Below are positions 8,087 through 17,221 of a stretch of DNA of 64,000 nucleotides, in pieces. Source of the DNA: an uncultured Pelagibacteraceae bacterium. GTDB taxonomy: Bacteria; Pseudomonadota; Alphaproteobacteria; Pelagibacterales; Pelagibacteraceae. The stretch is taken from NCBI GenBank assembly GCA_902611845.1, contig CACMAX010000004.1:1-64000 (forward strand), written 5' to 3'. Position 1 is the stretch's first letter. Each line of letters begins with the position of its first letter. A model generated the notes under the pieces. It was not told the origin of the DNA and did not search any database. It saw nothing but the letters and a program-made list of their open reading frames with translations. The position numbers were made by a program, and so were the translations under genes.

Positions 8087-8409
8087 TAAACCTGTTTCTC
8101 CGGCATATGTACAGTTAAACCATCTAAATCATCTGAGACAATTAATTGACAACTTAATCTGCTATTAGATTTAGGTTCATAAGCTTGATCTAACATATCG
8201 TCTTCACCCATTTCTTTTTCTGGAAGTTTTTTAAACCATTCATCATCATTAATATATACATGACATGTAGCGCACGACATTCCTCCTCCACAATCTGCGT
8301 CTATTCCAGGAATGTTGCCATGAACCGCTCCTTCCATAACGGTCATGCCATTAGGAACTTCAATTTCATGTTCTTTTCCGTTAAATTCAATATATTTAAT
8401 TTTCGCCAT
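8086..8409 (-). CDS. [2Fe-2S] ferredoxin, adrenodoxin-like
   Basis: 107 residues with the [2Fe-2S] ligands C40, C46, C49 and C87 (DADCGGGMSCATCH and LSCQL), the C-x5-C-x2-C-x37-C spacing of vertebrate-type/ISC ferredoxins. It would accept electrons from the adjacent reductase and pass them to Fe-S assembly, hydroxylases or other acceptors. First gene of the operon; its stop codon shares one base with the reductase start. The proteorhodopsin lies 146 bases upstream on the same strand but is separated by a strong terminator, so it has its own transcription unit. Confidence 0.93.
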   Translation of the reverse strand: MAKIKYIEFNGKEHEIEVPNGMTVMEGAVHGNIPGIDADCGGGMSCATCHVYINDDEWFKKLPEKEMGEDDMLDQAYEPKSNSRLSCQLIVSDDLDGLTVHMPEKQV

Positions 8410-8498
8410 TATAATAAATAACTTTTATAAACTAATTTGCGACTGCGGCAAATTTTTGAAGTTTCTCACCATTTTTAAATTAATAGATGATTTAGACT

Positions 8499-8533
8499 AA
8501 AAAAAAAGGCAGGTATGTTTTAGCATACCCGCC
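8499..8533 (-). terminator. Rho-independent terminator of the proteorhodopsin gene
   Basis: On the minus strand GGCGGGTATG (8533-8524) pairs with CATACCTGCC (8517-8508), a 10-bp stem with one G-U pair and a 6-base loop, followed by nine U residues (8507-8499). It lies 23 bases past the proteorhodopsin stop. The plus strand has a shorter T run after the stem (8535-8540), so weak bidirectional action is possible. Confidence 0.9.
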
Positions 8534-8555
8534 TCTTTTTAATATTAAAAGCTAA

Positions 8556-9326
8556 TTATCTAGCTCGTGCTCCACCTTGTGAAACTGCTGCTGACCAGAT
8601 TACTAGACCAAAAGCAATTTTGTTGATGAAGTCTGCTAAGTTGTAAATCACGTTCAATGAGTTAGCATCTACTCCACCTACTAGGTAACCAAAAATGTAA
8701 CCTAATGGGTAAATAGCCCAACCGATTGTAACGATCATTCTCATAGCACCCCATGCAGTTGCCAATGGCTTGTTTCCAGTTTTAGCTGCAATTTTTCCAG
8801 CTTCACCAGAGAATACTTCATATAAGATGTAGATCCATCCAGCCATACCGACTATGAAACCAAGCATAGCATTGATGTAACCTGCTTCTCCTAAGTATCC
8901 ACCAATTAACATCACAAGCGAACCAATTAATAATCTCCAGAAGATTGCTCCTGGGATTTTCTTAACTGCTGCTAGAATTAAGTAAAACTCGATCATCTGT
9001 AATGGTACAGTGATTAACCAATCAATATATCTATATACTGTTGGAGAATCTCCAGTCATTACCCATACATCTCTCATGTACATGTAGTGAATGAATGCAA
9101 CACCAGTTACAAGACCAGCTACTGTTACTGAAGTTTTCCAGCCTGCTGCAACAGTATTTCTTTCCATGAAGAAGAATACTGTAGCTGCTGCCATACCCAT
9201 TGCGATTACCCAAAAGGAAATCCCAACGAAGTCGTCAGAAGCTAACATAGCAGTTGCTGCGTTTGCTACACCAGTTAGACCAAATAGAGCCACTGCTGCT
9301 AATGCAAACATTTTAAGTTTTTTCAT
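8556..9326 (-). CDS. proteorhodopsin, blue-absorbing type, light-driven proton pump
   Basis: 256 residues with a signal peptide (cut near ANA, residue 23) and seven transmembrane helices. Key residues are present: R99 and D102 (proton acceptor) in YRYIDW, E113 (proton donor), H80 pairing with the acceptor, and K236 (retinal Schiff base) in ADFINKIAFG. The spectral tuning site, position 105 in the green-absorbing reference protein, is Q110 here, the blue-absorbing form. The gene has an unusually good Shine-Dalgarno (GAGAGGGAG, 6 bases before ATG), its own terminator, and higher GC than its neighbours, as expected of a highly expressed protein. No retinal synthesis genes lie in this window. Confidence 0.98.
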   Translation of the reverse strand: MKKLKMFALAAVALFGLTGVANAATAMLASDDFVGISFWVIAMGMAAATVFFFMERNTVAAGWKTSVTVAGLVTGVAFIHYMYMRDVWVMTGDSPTVYRYIDWLITVPLQMIEFYLILAAVKKIPGAIFWRLLIGSLVMLIGGYLGEAGYINAMLGFIVGMAGWIYILYEVFSGEAGKIAAKTGNKPLATAWGAMRMIVTIGWAIYPLGYIFGYLVGGVDANSLNVIYNLADFINKIAFGLVIWSAAVSQGGARAR

Positions 9327-9407
9327 AAAAAACTCCCTCTCGTTAGTTTTTTTTAGTTTAAATTTAAACTACGGACAAACCACAAAGGTTTATCCAAAGT
9401 TAGGGGC

Positions 9408-9436
9408 TTAATATCAAATTAAATTAGTTTGTTGAA
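9408..9436 (-). promoter_or_regulatory. possible proteorhodopsin promoter
   Basis: In the 213-base divergent region between proteorhodopsin and prpE, the minus strand offers TTCAAC (9436-9431), a 17-bp spacer and TATTAA (9413-9408). Both elements are weak matches, and the implied leader is about 75 bases. Placement suits the gene but the sequence is too AT-rich for confidence. Confidence 0.3.
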
Positions 9437-9539
9437 GACTTTTTGCCGCGTTATAAGTGTTGATTTTACTGACTTTTTAAAATTAAATACAACCTGTTGC
9501 ATAAATTCAATAGAAAAATGACATAAAAAGCAAATCAAA

Positions 9540-11435
9540 ATGAGCAGAAATTATAAAGAAATTTACAACGAATCTCTAAAAAATCCTGAGGAATTTTGGC
9601 AGAAAATTTCTGACGATGTATTTTGGTTTAAAAAACCAACTAAAATTTTGAACAAAGATAACCCACCTTTTTATAGGTGGTTCGAGGATGGTGTAACAAA
9701 TACATGCTACAACGCTTTAGACCTTCATATTGATCAAGGTAGAAGTGATAAGACTGCTTTAATCTATGACAGCCCAATTACAGGAAGTAAAGCAAAGTTT
9801 ACTTTTAGAGAATTAAAAGAAAAAGTCTCTAAATTTGCAGGAGCTCTCGATAAACAAGGAATTAAAAAAGGAGATCGAGTAATAATTTATATGCCAATGA
9901 TACCAGAAGCAGTAGTTGCAATGCTTGCATGTGGGAGAATTGGAGCAATTCACTCAGTTGTATTCGGAGGTTTTGCATCAAATGAATTAGCTAGTAGAAT
10001 TGATGATAGTAAAGCTAAAATTTTAATTACAGCATCATGTGGATTTGAGCCTGGGAGAACAATTAAATATAGACCTCTTGTAGATGGAGCTTTAAAATTG
10101 GCAAAACACCAAGTTGAAAAGGTAATACTATTTCAGAGAAAAGATCACGAGGTAAAATTAAATAAGCCATTAGAAATAAGTTGGGATGAAGCGCTATCTG
10201 GAGCTAATGATAAAGATTGTGTTGAGATGAGTGCTAATGATTATGCTTATATCCTTTATACTTCAGGGACCACAGGTATTCCGAAAGGAATAGTTAGAGA
10301 CATTGGTGGTCACATTGTTGCTCTTAAATGGACAATGAAAAATATTTATAACATTGATCAAGATGATGTATGGTGGTCAGCAAGTGATATTGGATGGATA
10401 GTAGGACATTCCTATATTGTTTATGCTCCATTATTCAAAGGTTGTGCAACTCTTTTATTTGAGGGTAAACCTGTCGGTACTCCCGATGCTGGAGTATTTT
10501 GGAGAATAATATCCGAATATAAAATTAAGTCATTATTCACAGCACCAACTGCATTTAGAGCAATTAAAAAAGAGGATCCAGAAGGTAAGTTTTTTTCTAA
10601 ATATGATTTAAGTTCATTTGAGTCATTATTTTTAGCAGGTGAAAGAGCAGATCCAGATACAATTAAATGGGCTGAAAATTTACTTAAAGTTCCTGTAATT
10701 GATCATTGGTGGCAAACTGAAACGAGTTGGGCAATAAGTTCAAATTGTACTGGAATTGAAATGCAAGAAACAAAGTATGGATCTGCTTGTAAAGCAGTCC
10801 CAGGTTATGATGTAAAAATAATTAAACCCGATCAAACAATAGCTAAGCCAAATGAGATGGGAGATATTGTGGTTAAACTTCCACTTCCTCCAGGTACTTT
10901 TCCAACTTTATGGAATGCAGATGAAAGATATAAAGAAAATTATATGTCAAATTATAATGGCTACTACCAAACTTACGATGCAGGGCATATTGATGAGGAT
11001 GGATATATTTGGATTATGTCTAGAACAGATGACATAATAAATGTTGCAGGTCATAGGCTTTCAACTGGTGCAATAGAAGAAGTTTTGTCTGAACATCAGT
11101 CTGTTGCTGAATGTGCAGTGATAGGAATAAAAGATCAGCTGAAAGGACAACTACCAATTGGTTTAATTGCTCTAAAAGCAGGAGTTTCGAAGGATAATGA
11201 GACTATTTCAAAAGAATGCATTCAAATGGTTAGAGATAAAGTTGGACCTGTTGCAGCCTTTAAAATAGCAATTGTCGTTAAAAGATTACCAAAAACTAGA
11301 TCTGGAAAAGTACTAAGAGGAACGATTAGAAAAATTGCTGATAAAGAGGATTATAAGATGCCTGCAACAATTGATGATCCAGCCATCCTTGATGAGATAA
11401 AAGAAGACTTAATAAATAGCAATATTTTAAAATAA
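9540..11435 (+). CDS. prpE: propionyl-CoA synthetase (acyl-CoA synthetase, PrpE type)
   Basis: 631 residues, typical for PrpE. The AMP-binding core ILYTSGTTGIPKG lies at about 239-251. SCGFEPGRTIKYRPLVDGAL is a PrpE-type segment. HWWQTETSWAI, DAGHIDEDGYIWIMSRTDDIINVAGHR and the C-terminal catalytic lysine in LPKTRSGKVLRG complete the ANL superfamily motifs. It activates propionate (possibly acetate) to its CoA thioester via an acyl-adenylate. Acetyl-CoA synthetase is the alternative. The stop shares one base with the start of the SMR transporter gene. Confidence 0.88.
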   Translation: MSRNYKEIYNESLKNPEEFWQKISDDVFWFKKPTKILNKDNPPFYRWFEDGVTNTCYNALDLHIDQGRSDKTALIYDSPITGSKAKFTFRELKEKVSKFAGALDKQGIKKGDRVIIYMPMIPEAVVAMLACGRIGAIHSVVFGGFASNELASRIDDSKAKILITASCGFEPGRTIKYRPLVDGALKLAKHQVEKVILFQRKDHEVKLNKPLEISWDEALSGANDKDCVEMSANDYAYILYTSGTTGIPKGIVRDIGGHIVALKWTMKNIYNIDQDDVWWSASDIGWIVGHSYIVYAPLFKGCATLLFEGKPVGTPDAGVFWRIISEYKIKSLFTAPTAFRAIKKEDPEGKFFSKYDLSSFESLFLAGERADPDTIKWAENLLKVPVIDHWWQTETSWAISSNCTGIEMQETKYGSACKAVPGYDVKIIKPDQTIAKPNEMGDIVVKLPLPPGTFPTLWNADERYKENYMSNYNGYYQTYDAGHIDEDGYIWIMSRTDDIINVAGHRLSTGAIEEVLSEHQSVAECAVIGIKDQLKGQLPIGLIALKAGVSKDNETISKECIQMVRDKVGPVAAFKIAIVVKRLPKTRSGKVLRGTIRKIADKEDYKMPATIDDPAILDEIKEDLINSNILK

Positions 11436-11767
11436 TGCTTAAAACATATTTTTTTTTAGTAGGAGCAATTATTTGTGAAGTTTGTGGGACAATGCTTCTT
11501 CCTGTTACTCAAAATTTTACAAAAGTAACACCTACAGTGTTTTTGGCCGTCTTTTATTTATCTGCTTTTTATTTACTTACTTTCGTTGTTGATAAATTAC
11601 CTATCGCGATTGTTTATGGAACATGGAGCGGACTTGGTATTTTTACTATCGCAATATTGGGCTATATATTTTTTAAACAATCTCTAAGTTGGCAAGCTAT
11701 TTTGGGTATGTTTTTTATTGTAGTTGGAGTAACACTTGTAAACATGTATTCAAGTAAAACTATATAA
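11435..11767 (+). CDS. small multidrug resistance (SMR) family transporter
   Basis: 110 residues, four hydrophobic helices. The single conserved membrane acid is E15 in AIICEVCGT (E14 of EmrE), and VYGTWSGLGIF in helix 3 matches the SMR signature. The family forms dimers that exchange protons for cationic compounds, guanidinium or polyamines; the substrate cannot be told. It is coupled to prpE through a one-base overlap (TAATG), an unusual pairing. Confidence 0.88.
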   Translation: MLKTYFFLVGAIICEVCGTMLLPVTQNFTKVTPTVFLAVFYLSAFYLLTFVVDKLPIAIVYGTWSGLGIFTIAILGYIFFKQSLSWQAILGMFFIVVGVTLVNMYSSKTI

Positions 11768-11768
11768 C

Positions 11769-13079
11769 TCATTCAAAAAGAATTGGTTTACCAGTTGGAT
11801 CTCCTATAATTTCATCTTCTTTCATTTTAATATCCCCATTAATAATTGTATAAACTGGAGAACCTTTAAATTTATAGCCATCAAATGGGCTCCATCCACA
11901 CTTACTGTGAATATTTTTATTTTTAATTTCTATATTTCTATTCATGTCTATTATTGTAAAATCAGCATCATAATCTTTTTTAATAAAACCTTTATTTTTA
12001 ATACTAAATACAGAAACTGGATTTTCACAAAGAAGTTTGATTAACTGATCTAATGTAAGTTTTTTATCATTCACATGATTGAGCATAACGGGTAATAATG
12101 TTTGGACGCCAGGCATACCTGATGGTGACTGAGGATATTCTTTTAATTTATTTTCTTTTAAATGCGGTGCATGGTCTGAACCGATAGTATCATTATAGTT
12201 ATTTCTAATAGCATACCACAGTCTATCATAATGAGACTTGTCTCTTAAAGGAGGGTTCATCTGTGCAAAGGTACCAAGTTTGTCATAGCAATCTGGTGCA
12301 TATATTGTCAGATGTTGTGGGGTAATTTCAAAAGTTATGTTGCCTTTATTTTGTGATAAGAAATCAACCTCTTCTTTTGTTGTGACATGTAATATATGTG
12401 CTTTTTTATTAAGTCTTTTTGCAATCCTAACAATTCTTCTTGTAGATGACATTGCACATTCTTCGTTTCTCCACACAGGATGAGTATGAACATTGCCTTT
12501 TTCAATTAATTTTTTTCTTAAATTAATTATTTCTTCATCTTCAGAATGAACCGCAACTATTTTTGAAGTATTCTGAAAAACTTTTTCAATATCTTCTTCT
12601 TTATCAACTAATAAATTTCCAGTTGAAGAACCTGCAAAAAGTTTTACACCGCAACAACCATCTAAACCCTTAAGCTTTGCCAAATCTGAAGAATTGTCTG
12701 GAGTTGCTCCAAAGTAAAATGCGTAGTTTGAATACATCCTATTTTTAGCAAGATTCAACTTGTTATTAAATTCTTTCATATTTGCAGTGGGCGGATTTGT
12801 ATTTGGCATCTCAAATACACTTGTAATACCCCCAGCAATTGCTGCTTTACTTCCTGTATGTAGGTCTTCTGCATTAGTTGATCCAGGCTCACGGAAATGA
12901 ACTTGAGTATCCATGCAACCAGGAAGGACTAGTAAATTACTTGCATCAATAATTTCTCTGCTTTGATCGTTGCTTAAATCACCAATTGTTGAAATTTTTC
13001 CATTCTGAATACCAATGTTAGTTTTATCAAGTTTTCCATCAATATAACACTCTCCATTTTTTATAATAAGATCTAACAT
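11769..13079 (-). CDS. pyrC: dihydroorotase family amidohydrolase
   Basis: 436 residues in the class I (multifunctional-complex type) dihydroorotase group: PGCMDTQVHFREPGS, GVKLFAGSSTG with the lysine (K146) that is carbamylated in the family, AVHSED, HILHVTT and the metal aspartate in SDHAPH. The usual HxH pair is QVH here (Q59, H61), so the first metal histidine is replaced. This form is, to my recollection, found in alphaproteobacterial relatives too. It would close carbamoyl-aspartate to dihydroorotate in pyrimidine synthesis, or act on another cyclic amide such as a hydantoin. It converges with the SMR gene with a 1-base gap. Confidence 0.75.
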   Translation of the reverse strand: MLDLIIKNGECYIDGKLDKTNIGIQNGKISTIGDLSNDQSREIIDASNLLVLPGCMDTQVHFREPGSTNAEDLHTGSKAAIAGGITSVFEMPNTNPPTANMKEFNNKLNLAKNRMYSNYAFYFGATPDNSSDLAKLKGLDGCCGVKLFAGSSTGNLLVDKEEDIEKVFQNTSKIVAVHSEDEEIINLRKKLIEKGNVHTHPVWRNEECAMSSTRRIVRIAKRLNKKAHILHVTTKEEVDFLSQNKGNITFEITPQHLTIYAPDCYDKLGTFAQMNPPLRDKSHYDRLWYAIRNNYNDTIGSDHAPHLKENKLKEYPQSPSGMPGVQTLLPVMLNHVNDKKLTLDQLIKLLCENPVSVFSIKNKGFIKKDYDADFTIIDMNRNIEIKNKNIHSKCGWSPFDGYKFKGSPVYTIINGDIKMKEDEIIGDPTGKPILFE

Positions 13080-13122
13080 TTTATGAAATCGTTACTATAT
13101 TATTCACAAGTATCTATCAATA

Positions 13123-14013
13123 ATGAAAAAAAATAATGTTTATATTTTAGAGGACAGAGGACTTTTATACGTCTCAGGTGAAGATTGTAAAGAGTTTCTA
13201 CAAAATATAGTTACAAACAATATCAATAATGTAGATGAAAAAAATTCATGTTATTCTGCTTTACTTACTCCACAGGGAAAATATTTGTATGACTTCAATA
13301 TATTAAAACATAAGTCTGGGTATTTTTTAGATTGTGAGAAAAAAAATATCGGTAATTTATTTAATCAATTAAATTTATACAAACTTAGATCAAAAGTAGA
13401 AATTTTAAATTTAAGCAATGAATTTGTTATTGCAGTTATTAGTAAAGAAAGATTTTTGGACATGGAAAATTCAAGTTCTAATGCCGGCTGTACAATAAAA
13501 TTTAGAGAGGATAGTATTTTTTTAGATCCTAGAAATATTGAGCTTGGAGCAAGAATAGTAACTAATTTGGAAAAATTATATTTATCATTAAAAAAACTTG
13601 GGCTTCAAAGTGCAGATAAAAATGAATATTACAAATTGAGTCATGAAATTGGTATTCCACAAAATAATACTGATAAACTTCAAAATAAACTTTTTGGCAT
13701 TGAATGTAACTTTGACGAATTAAATGCAATAGATTTTAAAAAAGGTTGTTACGTAGGCCAAGAAAATACTGCAAGAATAAAATTAAAAGATAGATTAAAC
13801 AAACGTCTTCTCCCAATTGAAGTTATTGAAGGTAATTTAGAAAATGAAATTGTATCAGTTGAAAATAATCAAATAGGAAAAGTGTTAATAAATGGTAATT
13901 ATCCTTATGCTCTCATCAAAGTTAAGGATGAAAAATTCGATTTTGACAAAACTTTTAATTGTGGTTCTGCTAAAATTAAAATCAAAAAACCTGATTGGCT
14001 ACAAATCACTTAA
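13123..14013 (+). CDS. ygfZ: YgfZ/GcvT-domain folate-binding protein
   Basis: 296 residues with the YgfZ signature K207-G-C209-YVGQE (KGCYVGQE) and the GcvT-like N-terminal fold (LLTPQGKYLYDF near residue 47). YgfZ proteins bind folate and support Fe-S cluster assembly or repair of enzymes such as MiaB. The 3' end overlaps the convergent MazG-like gene by 8 bases. Confidence 0.88.
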   Translation: MKKNNVYILEDRGLLYVSGEDCKEFLQNIVTNNINNVDEKNSCYSALLTPQGKYLYDFNILKHKSGYFLDCEKKNIGNLFNQLNLYKLRSKVEILNLSNEFVIAVISKERFLDMENSSSNAGCTIKFREDSIFLDPRNIELGARIVTNLEKLYLSLKKLGLQSADKNEYYKLSHEIGIPQNNTDKLQNKLFGIECNFDELNAIDFKKGCYVGQENTARIKLKDRLNKRLLPIEVIEGNLENEIVSVENNQIGKVLINGNYPYALIKVKDEKFDFDKTFNCGSAKIKIKKPDWLQIT

Positions 14014-14377
14014 TAAATTTAGATAAATCTGGTTTAAAATAATTTGGACCTTTCATAACTTTACCCTGATCATTATAAATAGGTTTTCCATCATTTCCTA
14101 ACTTACTCATGTTAGAATTTTGAACCTCTTCAAAACAAGCGTCTAAATCAATTCCAAATGCATGACCTGCACCGTAAGTTACATATAAAATATCAGTTAA
14201 AGCGTCGACTGCCTCTAAGAGATCATTATTTTCTAATGCTTGTTTAAATTCATCTAATTCTTCTTTTATCAAATTGTACCTTAACTTATTAATTTTATCT
14301 GAACTGAAAGATGGTCTCGATTTAACTTCTTGCCCAAAAGTCTCCATAAATTTTTTTACTTTTTGAAAATTTGTCAT
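14006..14377 (-). CDS. MazG-like/PRA-PH superfamily nucleotide pyrophosphohydrolase
   Basis: 123 residues. EELDEFKQAL (residues about 38-47) and EAVDALTDILYVTYG (about 55-69) are the two helix motifs (ExxE and ExxD) that bind magnesium in all-alpha NTP pyrophosphohydrolases. The tail NSNMSKLGNDGKPIYNDQGKVMKGPNY is typical of the single-domain phosphoribosyl-ATP pyrophosphohydrolase-like family seen in bacteria and phages. A house-cleaning role on damaged nucleotides is likely; the substrate is unknown. Confidence 0.82.
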   Translation of the reverse strand: MTNFQKVKKFMETFGQEVKSRPSFSSDKINKLRYNLIKEELDEFKQALENNDLLEAVDALTDILYVTYGAGHAFGIDLDACFEEVQNSNMSKLGNDGKPIYNDQGKVMKGPNYFKPDLSKFIK

Positions 14378-14438
14378 TTTACTCCTGTAAGATTAATAAA
14401 AACTAGTATATAAATTATTTGATAACTTATTCAAACAA

Positions 14439-15827
14439 ATGAAAACAAGGAAAGAATTTGATAGTATTGGCTATATAAGTGTACCTAATGAAAAATATTG
14501 GGGTGCCTCAACTCAAAGATCAAAAAAATTTTTTAATATAGGCAAAATTTATGTGCCATCTTCGATTATTAAATCTATTGCAATTATAAAGAGAAGTGCA
14601 GCAATAGTTCATCAAAAAGATAAATCAATTTCTAATAAGATTGCCAGATCTATAATTAAAGCATCCAATGAGGTTATTTCAGGAAAAATGGATGAAAATT
14701 TCCCTCTAAAAGTCTGGCAAACTGGTTCTGGTACTCAAACTAATATGAATGTAAATGAAGTAATAGCAAATAGAGCTATAGAAATTTTAAATGGTAAAAA
14801 GGGATCAAAACAGCCTGTTCATCCAAATGATCATGTCAACAAATCTCAATCAACAAATGATGTTTTCCCGACAGCAATGCATATTTCTGTTGCAACTGAA
14901 ACAATAAATAAACTTTTGCCTAGTTTAAAATTACTTGAAATATCATTAAGAAAAAAAAGTAATGAATTCAAAAAAATTGTTAAAATTGGTAGGACTCATC
15001 TACAAGATGCTACTCCATTGTCACTAGGTCAAGAATTTTCAGGATATCATGAACAGGTAAAAAAAAGTATTAATAGAATTAAATATTGTTTAAATGACAT
15101 TTACTTTTTAGCTCAAGGAGGAACTGCAGTTGGAACCGGAATAAATTCTAAAAAAAATTTCGATAAAAAAATAGTTAAAGAGATTAAAAAATATTGTAAA
15201 ATTAATTTTAAGCCTGCACCAAATAAATTTTCTGAATTAGCAGCACACGATGCAATAGTAAATTTTTCTGGATCTTTAAATTCATGTGCTGTAGCCTTAA
15301 TGAAAGTTTCAAATGATATAAGATTTTTAGGATCAGGTCCAAGAGCAGGTTACGGAGAATTATTGCTACCAGAAAATGAACCGGGATCTTCAATTATGCC
15401 AGGAAAAATAAATCCAACACAGTGTGAGGCAGTTACAATGGTTTGTGCTAAAGTAATAGGAAATCATACTGGTATAACAGTTGCTGGAAGTCATGGACAT
15501 TTTGAATTAAACGTATTTAAACCTCTGATTGCTTATAATATATTACAATCGATAGATATTTTAGCAGACAGTGTAAAAAACTTTAGTTTGTATTGTGTTA
15601 AAGGCATAAAAGCAAACAAGAAAAAAATTAAAGAGCATTTAGACAATTCTCTAATGCTTGTAACAGCACTGGCACCTAAGATTGGCTATGACAATGCTGC
15701 AATGATATCCAAACGAGCGCTTAAAAATAATACTAAATTAAAATACGAAGCAGTTAGATCTGGCTTAATTAATGATAAAGATTATGATTTATTAGTAAAT
15801 CCTTTAAAAATGATTAAACCAAATTAA
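14439..15827 (+). CDS. fumC: fumarate hydratase class II
   Basis: 462 residues, usual for FumC. It shows TGSGTQTNMNVNEVIANRA (95-113), GRTHLQDATP with the active-site histidine H187, and the superfamily signature GSSIMPGKINP (residues 316-326). It interconverts fumarate and malate in the TCA cycle without an Fe-S cluster. It starts after a short gap on the opposite strand from the MazG-like gene, with no clear Shine-Dalgarno, and overlaps the convergent AsmA-like gene by 4 bases. Confidence 0.95.
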   Translation: MKTRKEFDSIGYISVPNEKYWGASTQRSKKFFNIGKIYVPSSIIKSIAIIKRSAAIVHQKDKSISNKIARSIIKASNEVISGKMDENFPLKVWQTGSGTQTNMNVNEVIANRAIEILNGKKGSKQPVHPNDHVNKSQSTNDVFPTAMHISVATETINKLLPSLKLLEISLRKKSNEFKKIVKIGRTHLQDATPLSLGQEFSGYHEQVKKSINRIKYCLNDIYFLAQGGTAVGTGINSKKNFDKKIVKEIKKYCKINFKPAPNKFSELAAHDAIVNFSGSLNSCAVALMKVSNDIRFLGSGPRAGYGELLLPENEPGSSIMPGKINPTQCEAVTMVCAKVIGNHTGITVAGSHGHFELNVFKPLIAYNILQSIDILADSVKNFSLYCVKGIKANKKKIKEHLDNSLMLVTALAPKIGYDNAAMISKRALKNNTKLKYEAVRSGLINDKDYDLLVNPLKMIKPN

Positions 15828-17191
15828 TCAATAACATTTCGAATATGGGATCTTAAATTTTGAATATTTTTTACAATAAATACTTTATTTGACTTTTTTT
15901 TATTTTCTATATTATTAATTTTTATATTTGTAATAATTAAATCAGCTTGACCAATATTTCTAATTAAATCAAAATTTATTTGTTTTATATTTTTTATTTT
16001 TTTTGATGATATTTGAAAAGTTTTTGCAAACTCAATGTAATTTTCAATTTTTAATTGATTTTTTGATATAAACTTAAGATCACCCCTGTCCTCTACAAAG
16101 CTTACTTTAGTATTTATATATCCAATTTTATCTAAATTAAATTTAGCTTTTTTTAGGTTTATTTTTTTTTCATTGAAAAATAATTCTAATTCACCTTTTT
16201 TAATCAACTTATTACTTAATTTATCAAATTTAATTTTTAAAAGTCCGTTAAAATTACCAATATAACTTTCATCGTATGATAAAAAATTTGAAAAAATGAA
16301 ATCTAAAATTTTTTCAATTTTTTTATTTTTTATAGTTAATTCGCCCTCGAAGTAAAATGGATTTAATTGTATTTTACTATCTAAATTAAAATTTGTTTTT
16401 TTATTGTTAGGTGATGATATTTTAATCTTATTAGTGTCATATTGAGTAAGATATTTCAACTTATCATTAAAATATGACGCTTCTGATTGAACTTTAAATT
16501 TTTTATTATTATTAAACTCAAAAATATTTTTAATTTCTATATTTTGATTTAATATACTTATATCATGATAAGTAAATTTAGGAGTTGAATAATTTCTTTT
16601 CCAGTCAGACCTAAAAGTTAATCCAAAAATTTCTCCTGTTATGTCTAAACTTTTAACCTTTTTTTTGTCATGTATTTTATAAATAATTTTTTTTAAAGGT
16701 GAAATTAAAATAACTTCATTTTTTTTGTTTTTAATAAATATTTTGCAATTATTAAAAATTATTGGTTTATTAATTTTTTGATATAAGTGCTCTCTAATTT
16801 CATATAAATTAGATATTTTAAGATCTAGATTTGTGTTAGATATTTCTGTTGAAATTAAATTATTAAAATTTCTTAAATATACATTTCTTAATGAGATAAA
16901 AATTCTTAAATCTGACGTATTAATAAAATCATCATTTTGCCTAATTTTATTAAAATTAATTGATGCTTTTTCTACCAATAAGTGTGGTTTTGGAAATGGT
17001 TTATATGAAATCTTGCCTGATGTAATGAGGTGAATTTTAAAATTTTTATAAAAATTTTTTTCAATTACTGTAACTTTGCTTTTATAATTAAATAAAACTG
17101 GTAAAGATAAAATAGTGAGTGATGAAAAAATTATTGCAAGTGCAGTTAAAATTAGAACAAATGTTATTTTATTTTGCTTAATTCTATTCAT
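15824..17191 (-). CDS. AsmA-like envelope protein, single N-terminal membrane anchor
   Basis: 455 residues. One transmembrane helix (about 9-33) is followed by a long beta-rich periplasmic region with repeated short strands. The segment IHLITSGKISYKPFPKPHLLVEKASIN resembles the start of AsmA-family proteins, which are bridge-like carriers of phospholipid or regulators of outer membrane biogenesis. AsmA members are often longer, and the sequence is too AT-driven (rich in K, N, I) for a firm assignment. It is divergent from uvrD, with only 30 bases between the starts. Confidence 0.5.
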   Translation of the reverse strand: MNRIKQNKITFVLILTALAIIFSSLTILSLPVLFNYKSKVTVIEKNFYKNFKIHLITSGKISYKPFPKPHLLVEKASINFNKIRQNDDFINTSDLRIFISLRNVYLRNFNNLISTEISNTNLDLKISNLYEIREHLYQKINKPIIFNNCKIFIKNKKNEVILISPLKKIIYKIHDKKKVKSLDITGEIFGLTFRSDWKRNYSTPKFTYHDISILNQNIEIKNIFEFNNNKKFKVQSEASYFNDKLKYLTQYDTNKIKISSPNNKKTNFNLDSKIQLNPFYFEGELTIKNKKIEKILDFIFSNFLSYDESYIGNFNGLLKIKFDKLSNKLIKKGELELFFNEKKINLKKAKFNLDKIGYINTKVSFVEDRGDLKFISKNQLKIENYIEFAKTFQISSKKIKNIKQINFDLIRNIGQADLIITNIKINNIENKKKSNKVFIVKNIQNLRSHIRNVID

Positions 17192-17221
17192 TAAAATACT
17201 TAAATTTATATTATAAAAAAT

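Noticed and set aside
16142..16170. T-rich runs within the AsmA-like gene as terminators or phase-variable tracts
   Set aside because: Such homopolymers are common throughout this AT-rich window and have no paired stem.
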